Assembly (NCBI GenBank): GCA_020026435.1
Contig: JAHHQK010000048.1
Location: 1-14,410 of the forward strand
DNA: 14,410 nucleotides
Source: Alistipes sp.
GTDB lineage: Bacteria > Bacteroidota > Bacteroidia > Bacteroidales > Rikenellaceae
Direction of reading: 5' to 3'
Shown here: positions 1 through 7,602 of the stretch, in pieces
How the letters are laid out: each line of letters starts with the position of its first letter
Position numbering within the stretch: position 1 is the first letter of the stretch
Notes under the pieces: model-generated
The model's database searches: none
Told to the model about the DNA's origin: nothing
The model's input: only the letters and a program-made list of their open reading frames with translations
Program-made: the position numbers and the translations under genes

Positions 1-2
1 TC

Positions 3-29
3 CTCGGCTCGGCCGGCAAGGCTGAGTAA
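3..29 (+). CDS. possible 3' end of a gene entering from the left edge
   Basis: Reading frame 3 runs from the left edge through eight sense codons (LGSAGKAE) to a TAA stop at 27-29, 19 nt before a symmetric terminator that would serve a plus-strand gene. Only eight residues are visible, so no family can be named. The other plus frames stop or read through without clear signal. The main support is position next to a bidirectional terminator. Confidence 0.25.
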   Translation, partial: LGSAGKAE

Positions 30-48
30 GGATTGCTCTTACTGCGAG

Positions 49-86
49 AAAAAAGGTGGCCTTTCTTAAGAAAGGCCACCTTTTTT
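49..86. terminator. bidirectional intrinsic terminator
   Basis: This is a perfect inverted repeat centred between 67 and 68: a GC-rich core (GGTGGCC/GGCCACC) flanked by A6 on the left and T6 on the right, so a T-run follows the stem on either strand. It lies 10 nt beyond the stop codon of the minus-strand gene ending at 97 and shortly after a possible plus-strand stop at 29. Confidence 0.9.
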
Positions 87-96
87 ATTACATAAT

Positions 97-633
97 CTAT
101 TTAATGAGGGCTTCATCAAAAATCTCGCAGAGTTCGGTCAATTTTTCCGAAAACGAATCACTCAATTTTACATCCAAATAACCTTCGGTCGTTATAATTC
201 GAAAATCCGTAAGCACCTTCCCCTGCAAACTCCGCCAATCTCCCTCGGTAAATATATCCAAACCATACGTTGCGGCCCCCCATATTCCCGTAGCACCTCC
301 TCCATATGTAGGAGAGGTATATTTCACTACATAAAATTTATAAGTCTCTCCTTGATCATCCAGGAAAATAACATTATAACCCTCTCCGATACGACACGAA
401 TGGTAAGTAGAACCCATCTCTGTCTGCCATTTTAAACGCAGATACTCATTACCATTCGCAGCACGTAAACCGACCCTTAACACACCATGCCCGGTTCCTC
501 CGATTTTCACATAAGAAGTCTGAAGCCGCTGCATCTTTGTGAATTTGTCGATTTTGTTTTCCTTGATGCTTTGCGCTTGAGCAATACCTACGGACATCAC
601 CAATCCGATAACCAAAAGTAAAATTTTTTTCAT
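97..633 (-). CDS. small exported protein of unknown function
   Basis: A 178-residue protein with a typical Sec signal peptide: MKK, a hydrophobic stretch, then a probable cleavage after AQA at about residue 20, giving a mature product of roughly 158 residues. There is no lipobox cysteine, so it is probably periplasmic or secreted. The mature part is mixed polar/aromatic and has a Gly/Tyr-rich segment (YTSPTYGGGATGIWGAATYG, about residues 105-124), which suggests a small beta-rich fold. I do not recognise a family. The gene is clearly richer in A+T than its neighbours. It lies just downstream of the 6S-like RNA on the same strand with about 50 nt between; I see no TAnnTTTG promoter of its own in that gap, so read-through from the RNA promoter is possible. 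It ends at a strong terminator. Confidence 0.8.
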   Translation of the reverse strand: MKKILLLVIGLVMSVGIAQAQSIKENKIDKFTKMQRLQTSYVKIGGTGHGVLRVGLRAANGNEYLRLKWQTEMGSTYHSCRIGEGYNVIFLDDQGETYKFYVVKYTSPTYGGGATGIWGAATYGLDIFTEGDWRSLQGKVLTDFRIITTEGYLDVKLSDSFSEKLTELCEIFDEALIK

Positions 634-680
634 TGTTGTAAGACTTTAAACCTTCGGCACCGGGAGGTCATTTATATAAA

Positions 681-855
681 TAAAAGAAGCGTGGAGCCGT
701 ATGCCACACTTTACTTGGAGGTCGTAGGAAACCTAATGAACAAATGCAACAATAGCAGCCCACGCCCATAAGAGCGCGAGAATCCACTATGCTATCTTTG
801 TTCATTTGAAAATTTCCTACGTTTCCAAGTACAAGATCAGCATAACGCTTCTTTA
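681..855 (-). ncRNA. ssrS: 6S RNA-like long hairpin RNA (probable Bacteroidales 6S)
   Basis: The minus-strand transcript folds into one long interrupted rod. Paired segments in plus coordinates: 683-692 with 845-854, 700-704 with 840-844, 713-719 with 824-830, 723-731 with 813-821, 735-744 with 797-806, 752-756 with 791-795, and a terminal hairpin 761-767 with 772-778 closed by a UUAU loop. Two pairs of the terminal hairpin are G-U on the minus strand and would be A-C on the plus strand, so the structure favours the minus strand. A consensus promoter lies upstream (893-923) and the closing stem runs into a T-rich tail. Size, single-rod shape and strong promoter fit 6S RNA, which binds the housekeeping RNA polymerase as a promoter mimic. 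Weinberg's Bacteroidales-1 RNA motif, which has been proposed to be 6S in this order, is the likely match; I am recalling that, not testing it. Confidence 0.7.
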
Positions 856-863
856 CCGAATAT

Positions 864-893
864 GTATGAGGACCAAAATATTAATCCTCATAC
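864..893. repeat. 9-bp inverted repeat at the 6S-like promoter start site
   Basis: GTATGAGGA (864-872) and TCCTCATAC (885-893) form a perfect inverted repeat with a 12-nt spacer. It touches the end of the -7 element and spans the predicted start site of the minus-strand RNA. It could be an operator or a 5' leader hairpin; it lacks a T-run and so is not a terminator. Confidence 0.5.
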
Positions 894-923
894 AAATATA
901 TAATAATTTTCCGAAACTGACAA
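893..923 (-). promoter_or_regulatory. promoter of the 6S-like RNA
   Basis: On the minus strand there is a TTG (-33 element, 921-923), a 20-bp spacer and TATATTTG (893-900), a perfect match to the Bacteroidota -7 consensus TAnnTTTG. Transcription would start near 886-888, giving about a 30-nt leader before the rod. Confidence 0.75.
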
Positions 924-996
924 TTTTATTTTTATTCTTAAAACAGACTCTTCCGATTTCCTCTGTAATTTCCTCCCCGGCAGAAACACACTCGAA

Positions 997-1030
997 ATTG
1001 GCAGTCATTCGGCAAAAGTGAGTATCTTTG
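997..1030 (+). promoter_or_regulatory. promoter of the EamA permease gene
   Basis: TATCTTTG at 1023-1030 matches TAnnTTTG exactly and is preceded by ATTG at 997-1000 with a somewhat long 22-bp spacer. It would start transcription near 1036, about 26 nt before the ATG at 1062. Confidence 0.6.
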
Positions 1031-1061
1031 CAGGCGGAATCAGCAAAACAGGAAACAAATC

Positions 1062-1979
1062 ATGGAACAGAAGGGTACAATATGGGGTCATGCGGCCTGC
1101 TTCACGGCTTATGCCATCTTCGGGTTGAACATCATCATCTGCAAGGATCTCACCAACAGCCATCTGATCTCGCCCATCGCCCTCTTCACGATGCGTTCCA
1201 TCGGTGCGGGCCTGCTCTTTTGGCTGCTGTCGGCCTTCGCACCCCGCGAGCGGGTCGACAGACGCGACTTCCCGAAGATCTTCCTGGCGTCGGTCTTCGG
1301 ATTCTTCCTCACGCAGATCACCTTCCTGATGGGCATCCCGCTGATCACCCCCATGAACTGCTCGGTTCTGAGCACCATGGCTCCCATCTACACGATGTTC
1401 ATCGCCGCCATAGCCCTCAAGGAACCCATCACCCTCCAGAAAGCCGGCGGTGTAGCCTTGAGTTTCGCGGGTATCATCTATCTGATCCTCCACAGCGTGA
1501 CCTCAACGGGAGGTGTGGCCGAAAGTACCCCCATGGGATTCTTCCTGATCGTGATGAACTGCCTCTGCTTCTCGATCTACTTGGGCGTCTTCAAACCCAT
1601 CATCACCAAGTATTCGGTCATCACCTTCATGAAGTGGATCTTCCTCTTCTCGCTGCTACTCTCCGCCCCCTTCTCGGGACGCGAGCTCCTCACGCTCGAC
1701 TATACCGCCCTGCCCCGCACCATCATTCTGGAGCTGAGCTATCTGATCGTATGCGCCACCTTCATCACCTATTTTCTGATCCCCATCGGTCAGAAGCGCA
1801 TCCGCCCCACGCTGGTGAGCATGTACTCCTACGTGCAACCCATCATCGCCATCGTGATCAGCATTGCCATCGGCATGGACTCGCTCTCGTGGCAGAAGTC
1901 GGCGGCCATCCTCACCGTCTTCACGGGCGTGATGCTGGTCAATTACAGCCGCAGCGCAAAAAAAGAGGACGGAAAATAA
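1062..1979 (+). CDS. EamA/DMT-family inner-membrane permease
   Basis: A 305-residue protein with about ten hydrophobic helices arranged as two EamA repeats (about residues 8-140 and 150-290), the usual size and layout of drug/metabolite superfamily (RhaT/YdcZ-like) exporters. The first repeat has the conserved small-residue helix pattern (SIGAGLLFWL) and the GIPLITPMNCSVL/TMAPIY segment typical of EamA domains; the protein ends in a short basic tail (SRSAKKEDGK). The ATG at 1062 follows a purine-rich AGGAAAC stretch and a good promoter. It is monocistronic and converges on the hydrolase gene, with only 34 bp between the two stop codons and no obvious terminator there. Substrate cannot be predicted from sequence; family members export amino acids, nucleosides or small metabolites. 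Confidence 0.9.
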   Translation: MEQKGTIWGHAACFTAYAIFGLNIIICKDLTNSHLISPIALFTMRSIGAGLLFWLLSAFAPRERVDRRDFPKIFLASVFGFFLTQITFLMGIPLITPMNCSVLSTMAPIYTMFIAAIALKEPITLQKAGGVALSFAGIIYLILHSVTSTGGVAESTPMGFFLIVMNCLCFSIYLGVFKPIITKYSVITFMKWIFLFSLLLSAPFSGRELLTLDYTALPRTIILELSYLIVCATFITYFLIPIGQKRIRPTLVSMYSYVQPIIAIVISIAIGMDSLSWQKSAAILTVFTGVMLVNYSRSAKKEDGK

Positions 1980-2013
1980 CTCCCCGTCCCCGTCACTACC
2001 CTTCGGCAGCCGA

Positions 2014-2961
2014 TCAGCGGATCCACCGCCCCACGAACGCACCCACACGGCGGGTGTACTCCCCGGGATTGTCCCGATACGAAGCGGCGTGTTCCGATCC
2101 GGGAACCACCCACAGCTCCTTGTCGCCCGTCTTGGCTTCGTAGAGAGGATAGACCATCCACGTGGGGACATAGCCGTCCCGGTCGCCGTGGATAAACATC
2201 ATCGGCAGGCGGCACCTGGCCACCTGATCCAGCGCCGAGGCCTCTCTGAAGTTCCATCCGTAACGCCAGTCGCACAGCACGCTCGCCACATTCAGCAGCG
2301 GGAAAGCCGGCAATCCGAACTGTTCCTTCAGCTCCTTGGAGAACTGGTCCCACACACTCGTGTAGCCGCAATCCTCCACAAAGCACCGCACATAGGGCTT
2401 CTGCTCCTCGCCCGAGACCATCATCGTGGTAGCGGCACCCATCGAGATGCCGTGGACCACCATGCGCGTATTCCCGCCGAAGAGTCCGTCGGCCAGATCC
2501 ATCCACCGCAGCACATCCAGGCGGTCGCGCCAGCCCATCCTCACGGCACGGCCCTCGCTCCAGCCGTGGTAGTGGAGATCCGGCAGGAGGATGTTGAATC
2601 CCAGGTCGTGGTGGTAGAGATAGCCGATCATCAGCATACGGATGGCGCAATCGGTATATCCGTGAACGATGACCGCCGTACGATCGGTCTTCTCGCGGGC
2701 CGCGGCATAGAGGGCATGGAGGCGTTCGCCCTCCTGTCCCGTGATCACCGTATCGCGCAAGGCCCCCTCACGGCGCAGACTGTCGAGCCAGGGCCGGATG
2801 TGAGGATAGGTCTTTTCCATATATTCATAAGCCTCGGCGTCCTTTGCGTCCATGGCCGAGGAGGGTTGCAGTGCAAAGGAGAGCATATAGAATCCCGCTC
2901 CCACCAGCACCACGAGGACAAGGGCCGTGATGACGGCCGCATATTTCACGATTCGTTTCAT
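2014..2961 (-). CDS. membrane-anchored alpha/beta hydrolase
   Basis: A 315-residue serine hydrolase. From the chosen start (MKRIVKY) it has a basic N-terminus and one hydrophobic helix at about residues 7-29 that acts as a signal anchor or uncleaved signal, followed by the catalytic domain. Visible elements are the oxyanion-side VHGYTD (98-103), the nucleophile elbow GISMG with Ser173, Asp260 in HGDRDG, and His291 in GSEHA, a complete Ser-Asp-His triad. This resembles FrsA/Bem46-like peptidase or esterase hydrolases of the Bacteroidales envelope; the substrate is unknown. Upstream in-frame starts at 2979 and 3009 are possible, but a terminator-like hairpin occupies 2980-3007, so initiation at 2961 is preferred. 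It follows threonine dehydrogenase on the same strand. Confidence 0.85.
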   Translation of the reverse strand: MKRIVKYAAVITALVLVVLVGAGFYMLSFALQPSSAMDAKDAEAYEYMEKTYPHIRPWLDSLRREGALRDTVITGQEGERLHALYAAAREKTDRTAVIVHGYTDCAIRMLMIGYLYHHDLGFNILLPDLHYHGWSEGRAVRMGWRDRLDVLRWMDLADGLFGGNTRMVVHGISMGAATTMMVSGEEQKPYVRCFVEDCGYTSVWDQFSKELKEQFGLPAFPLLNVASVLCDWRYGWNFREASALDQVARCRLPMMFIHGDRDGYVPTWMVYPLYEAKTGDKELWVVPGSEHAASYRDNPGEYTRRVGAFVGRWIR

Positions 2962-2973
2962 GGCTTTGAGGAA

Positions 2974-3007
2974 AAACATGGAGGAACTCTTCGCAAAAAG
3001 TTCCTCC
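2974..3007 (-). terminator. hairpin with T-run between tdh and the hydrolase gene
   Basis: GGAGGAACT (2980-2988) and AGTTCCTCC (2999-3007) form a perfect 9-bp stem with a 10-nt loop. On the minus strand it is followed, after AT-G, by five T residues, so it can work as an intrinsic terminator of the threonine dehydrogenase transcript or as an attenuator ahead of the hydrolase gene. Confidence 0.6.
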
Positions 3008-3085
3008 ACATCTATTTTTATTCATCGGATCATATCTCAGGGCGGCAGCGTCACTTTACGACGCCCGCCCCGCGCGGACTCCGAC

Positions 3086-4036
3086 TTAATTCTTACCCAT
3101 CTTGACGCGGATATGCTCCAGCATATCGTCCGTCATGCGCGACAGATCCCACTCGGGCTTCCAACCCCACTCCTCACGGGCGCAGGTGTCGTCCAACTTG
3201 TTGGGCCAGCTCTCGGCGATGGCCTTCTTCACGGGATCGACGTCGTAGTCCATCTCGAAGGAGGGCATACGCTTCTTGATCTCGGCACAGATAATTTCGG
3301 GCGTGAAGCTCATCGAGGCTATGTTGAAGCTGTTGCGGTGAACCAGCTTCGCGGGATCGGCCTCCATCAGTTCGACACACGCACGCAGGGCATCGGGCAT
3401 ATAGATCATATCCATGTAGACATCTGACGGCACGGGGCAGGTAAAACGTCCCGACTTGATGGCCTCGTAGTAGATCTCCACGGCGTAGTCGGTCGTACCG
3501 CCACCGGGCAGCGTGACATTGGAGATGATACCCGGGAAGCGCACCGAACGGGTGTCGACACCGAAACGCGTGTGGTAATAATTGCCGAGCAGTTCACCGG
3601 TGACCTTGCACACGCCGTAGATAGTCGACGGCTGCATGACGGTATCCTGGGGCGTCATGTCCTTGGGCGACGAGTCACCGAAGGCGCCGATCGAACTGGG
3701 CGTGAAGAGTGAGCAATGATACTCGCGAGCCACCTCCAGCGAATTGTTCAACGCGCCCATGTTGACCTTCCACGCCATCTGCGGATTACGCTCGCCGACG
3801 GCCGAAAGCAGTGCCACGAGGTTGAAGATCGTGTCGATCTTGTAGCGCGACACCACCGATGCCATAGCCTGGGCATCGAGAGCATCGAGCACCTCAAACG
3901 GGCCGTTTTCCCCCAAAGTCTTACAATCGCGCATATCGGTAGCCACCACATTGGCGTCACCGTAAATCTTGCGCAGATAAACTGTCAGTTCGGAACCAAT
4001 TTGTCCGCCTGCACCTACTATTAGTATTCTTTTCAT
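3086..4036 (-). CDS. tdh: L-threonine 3-dehydrogenase, SDR (epimerase-like) type
   Basis: A 316-residue NAD-dependent enzyme oxidising L-threonine to 2-amino-3-oxobutyrate, the first step of threonine breakdown to glycine and acetyl-CoA or aminoacetone. It belongs to the extended short-chain dehydrogenase family, related to UDP-glucose 4-epimerase and unlike the zinc-dependent Tdh of E. coli. Visible are the Rossmann GAGGQIG (8-14), Asp34 near the end of beta2 for NAD, TPSSIGAFG (112-120), the catalytic YGVCK (Tyr140, Lys144), and the stretch RFPGI...PGGGTTDYA (166-185), characteristic of the Flavobacterium/Cytophaga-type enzyme rather than sugar epimerases. The C-terminal SWPNKLDDT...EWGWKPEWDL pattern also fits. 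The length is normal. It is cytoplasmic. Its start lies 113 bp from a divergent tRNA-Thr. The partner enzyme KBL is not certainly in this window. Confidence 0.88.
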   Translation of the reverse strand: MKRILIVGAGGQIGSELTVYLRKIYGDANVVATDMRDCKTLGENGPFEVLDALDAQAMASVVSRYKIDTIFNLVALLSAVGERNPQMAWKVNMGALNNSLEVAREYHCSLFTPSSIGAFGDSSPKDMTPQDTVMQPSTIYGVCKVTGELLGNYYHTRFGVDTRSVRFPGIISNVTLPGGGTTDYAVEIYYEAIKSGRFTCPVPSDVYMDMIYMPDALRACVELMEADPAKLVHRNSFNIASMSFTPEIICAEIKKRMPSFEMDYDVDPVKKAIAESWPNKLDDTCAREEWGWKPEWDLSRMTDDMLEHIRVKMGKN

Positions 4037-4059
4037 GGGTTAAGTTTATAAATATGAAG

Positions 4060-4067
4060 TAAAGGTA
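4060..4067 (-). promoter_or_regulatory. possible -7 element for tdh
   Basis: TACCTTTA on the minus strand matches seven of eight positions of TAnnTTTG and sits 24 nt upstream of the tdh start. No convincing -33 element was found, so this is tentative. Confidence 0.3.
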
Positions 4068-4095
4068 AAAAAAATTTCGCATTTTTTCATTTTTT

Positions 4096-4127
4096 TTTGG
4101 AGATTTCAAAATTCTTCCTTATTTTTG
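4096..4127 (+). promoter_or_regulatory. promoter of tRNA-Thr
   Basis: TTTG (4096-4099), a 20-bp spacer and TATTTTTG (4120-4127) match the Bacteroidota consensus fully. Start of transcription would be near 4133, about 17 nt before the mature tRNA. Confidence 0.8.
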
Positions 4128-4149
4128 CAGCGTTTTAAGGGGTAAGCCT

Positions 4150-4221
<72 letters not shown>

Positions 4222-4225
4222 CTCG

Positions 4226-4258
4226 AAGGATATACTGAAAAGTATATCCTTTTTTTTG
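4226..4258 (+). terminator. terminator of tRNA-Thr
   Basis: AAGGATATACT and AGTATATCCTT pair perfectly around a GAAA loop, followed by a run of T to about 4257. Confidence 0.92.
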
Positions 4259-4754
4259 TATCCTTTTGCAAAGGGATGCTGCATTGATTTTCAGTGCATT
4301 GCAAAATAACCACCGCATTCCGCACCCTCTCGGCGGACTGTCCCCGGCTCCGTCCTTTCCGTCCCGACACCTTTACGACCCGTTCCCCGACGGAATATTC
4401 TCCGACGGCAGGAAAGAGGATCCACTCTCAAAAAAATTTCCCGGGCGCGTTTTTTCAAAAATCTTCACCATTCCGGCATCGGGCCACACGACCTCGTTTT
4501 TTTTGAATCCTTACATTGCCGCACCGGACAGTTCCGGTCCGCCAAGCGCAAGCCGCCCGCTGCAACTCCACGCCGGTCCGGCTTCGCACTCCAGCCGTAC
4601 TCCAGCCACGGTCATTTCACTGCCGGCCGCCCGTTCTACGGCCCACCTGCGACTATCTTCCGCCCCACCTGCGACTATCTTCCGCCCCACCTGCACTTCG
4701 AGCCGTCCTTCTGAAACCTCCGGCCGGACTCCGCCCCTCAGCATCTCCCTGGCA
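4259..4754. other. gene-free convergent intergenic stretch
   Basis: Nearly 500 bp between the terminators of tRNA-Thr and groEL. The open frames in it are rich in Pro, Ser, Arg and Thr with no domain-like pattern, signal peptide or promoter, and overlap one another, so I read them as chance. It is C-rich with low-complexity CCGCC/CTTCC-type sequence and contains the 22-bp tandem repeat at 4642-4694. Confidence 0.6.
4642..4694. repeat. 22-bp direct tandem repeat, about 2.4 copies
   Basis: The unit CCCACCTGCGACTATCTTCC + GC occurs at 4642-4663 and 4664-4685 and again in part (CCCACCTGC) at 4686-4694. The two complete copies are identical. There is no associated gene; the origin is probably replication slippage. 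Confidence 0.85.
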
Positions 4755-4803
4755 CAAAAAAACCGATCGGCCCTCCATGTTCACAGCAGGAAGACCGATC
4801 GGC
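4755..4803 (-). terminator. terminator of the groES-groEL operon
   Basis: On the minus strand CCGATCGGTCTTCC (4789-4802) pairs with GGAGGGCCGATCGG (4763-4776), allowing two G-U pairs, and is followed by a run of eight T (4755-4762). It lies about 45 nt beyond the groEL stop. Confidence 0.85.
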
Positions 4804-4846
4804 TTACAAATATTTTACCTTCGCCTCGGCGAAGCGGCAACTTTCA

Positions 4847-6475
<1,629 letters not shown>

Positions 6476-6491
6476 AGTTTTCAAAAGTTTT

Positions 6492-6761
6492 TTAGATGAT
6501 TGCCAAAATATCAGCTTGTTTCATGATCAGATAGCTCTCGCCCTCGACCTGGATCTCCTGTCCGGCGTATTTGCCGTAGAGGACCTGGTCACCGACCTTG
6601 ACCTCCATGGTCACCTCCGACGTTCCGGGGCCCACGGCTACGACTTTACCAGCAAGGGGTTTTTCTTTGGCGGTGTCGGGGATAATGAGACCTCCGGCGG
6701 TTTTCTCTTCAGCGGGATTCGGGAGAATCAACACGCGATCCGATAACGGTTTTACGTTCAT
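6492..6761 (-). CDS. groS: co-chaperonin GroES (10 kDa)
   Basis: An 89-residue subunit of the heptameric lid of GroEL. It begins MNVKPLSDRVLILPNP, continues with a mobile-loop region (EEKTAGGLIIPDTAKEKP, about 18-35), then the VVAVGPG and VKVGDQVLYGKYAG strands, and ends in MKQADILAII. The sequence is colinear with the family, although slightly short. It is the first gene of the groES-groEL operon. The leader is very AT-rich (6762-6830). I see neither a CIRCE element nor a TAnnTTTG box there; a small inverted repeat (6822-6835) is the only candidate operator. Confidence 0.97.
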   Translation of the reverse strand: MNVKPLSDRVLILPNPAEEKTAGGLIIPDTAKEKPLAGKVVAVGPGTSEVTMEVKVGDQVLYGKYAGQEIQVEGESYLIMKQADILAII

Positions 6762-6821
6762 AGCTTTTGTTTTTTATATTATTTATATCTTTTTTGTATT
6801 TATCACACACATTCCTTTATT

Positions 6822-6835
6822 ACATCAATAGATGT
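6822..6835. promoter_or_regulatory. small inverted repeat upstream of groES
   Basis: ACATC-AATA-GATGT lies about 60 bp upstream of the groES start. Five-bp arms are short and it does not match CIRCE (TTAGCACTC-N9-GAGTGCTAA). Its role is not known. Confidence 0.25.
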
Positions 6836-7257
6836 GCCAACCCGTTTTTGTCAGTTTTCGGGTGACAATCCTGCACCTTCCTCTGACATTTTGACAGACC
6901 CCGACCGCTCCACAGCCTTCCCCTCCTGCCACAAATCGCCACCTGCGACCTACTCCCCGATCCGCTTTGCCGTCTTTGCTTCCATATTTTTCTACACTTT
7001 TTTACATTATATTCCACAACCTCTTTCCGCCTGCTCGTCCCCACATATTGCCCCTTGTCCTCCACCCTCTCTTCAATTACGCCTGCCCCTCTTCTCTCTC
7101 AAGCCCACCAGCCCCTCTTTTCTCCTCCTTACGGCCCGGTTCTTCCCCGCCACTCCGCCAGGAGCTTTGGTTTGCCCCCCGCGCTATAATATATATAAGG
7201 TACAACCCGTACCCCTCAGAAAAAACCCATGAAAATTGCATTTTTTTCGTCATTTTC
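6836..7257. other. pyrimidine-rich, gene-free stretch
   Basis: About 420 bp between the groES leader and the tRNA-His promoter. From about 6870 to 7160 the plus strand is strongly C/T-rich and poor in G. The long open frames here are a by-product of that bias: Pro/Ser/Leu-rich, without a credible start, domain or promoter. It probably includes the far upstream part of the groES-groEL regulatory region. Confidence 0.5.
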
Positions 7258-7288
7258 TTGCAAAAGATAAAAAACTGCTATATATTTG
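7258..7288 (+). promoter_or_regulatory. promoter of tRNA-His
   Basis: TTG (7258-7260), a 20-bp spacer and TATATTTG (7281-7288) match the Bacteroidota consensus. The start would be near 7295, about 25 nt before the tRNA. Confidence 0.8.
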
Positions 7289-7319
7289 CACCCCGATACG
7301 AGAGATGTATCACACATAT

Positions 7320-7394
<75 letters not shown>

Positions 7395-7417
7395 CCGCAA
7401 AGGCCCGCAAGGCGATG

Positions 7418-7453
7418 AAACCTTATAAATCGCATGATTTATAAGGTTTTTTT
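7418..7453 (+). terminator. terminator between tRNA-His and tRNA-Ser
   Basis: AAACCTTATAAATC (7418-7431) and GATTTATAAGGTTT (7436-7449) form a perfect 14-bp stem with a GCAT loop and a T-run to 7453. It ends the tRNA-His transcript 13 nt before tRNA-Ser begins. Confidence 0.9.
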
Positions 7454-7466
7454 CTAAGACCCCACC

Positions 7467-7554
7467 GGAGAGGTGCAGGAGTGGTTGAACTGGCCCGCCT
7501 GGAAAGCGAGTAAACCCCTAAAGGGTTTCAGGGGTTCGAATCCCCTTCTCTCCG
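7467..7554 (+). tRNA. tRNA-Ser (anticodon GGA)
   Basis: An 88-nt class II tRNA: acceptor GGAGAGG/TCTCTCC with discriminator G, anticodon loop CTGGAAA (anticodon GGA, decoding TCC/TCT), long variable arm AAACCC-CTAAA-GGGTTT, and T-arm AGGGG-TTCGAAT-CCCCT. The anticodon stem CCCGC/GCGAG contains a C-A mismatch at 28:42. No TAnnTTTG box is visible between the preceding terminator and this gene, so it may rely on read-through or a divergent promoter. Confidence 0.93.
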
Positions 7555-7561
7555 CAAGGAA

Positions 7562-7602
7562 AGGTGTAAATCAAGCATTTGTGAGATTTGCACTTTTTTT
7601 TT
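7562..7602 (+). terminator. terminator of tRNA-Ser
   Basis: AGGTGTAAATC (7562-7572) pairs with GATTTGCACTT (7585-7595), with two G-T pairs, followed by T to 7602. Confidence 0.82.

Noticed and set aside
793..800. TATCTTTG as a plus-strand promoter firing towards the permease gene
   Set aside because: It is inside the rod, where it is better explained as part of the promoter mimic; the permease has a closer exact match at 1023-1030.
668..805. A 45-codon minus-strand open frame (MNKDSIVDSRALMG...) with several Cys residues
   Set aside because: It lies entirely inside the 6S-like rod, where base composition is set by the pairing; no ribosome-binding or family evidence supports translation.
806..1021. 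A plus-strand open frame of 71 codons beginning at TTG
   Set aside because: It starts inside the RNA gene, has no domain-like pattern and overlaps both the RNA promoter and the permease promoter region.
1028..2143. A 371-codon plus-strand frame over the permease gene
   Set aside because: A shadow frame rich in His, Arg and Pro; the overlapping 305-residue frame is clearly an EamA permease.
4642..4694. The tandem repeat as a CRISPR array
   Set aside because: The copies are directly adjacent with no spacers, and there are no cas genes.
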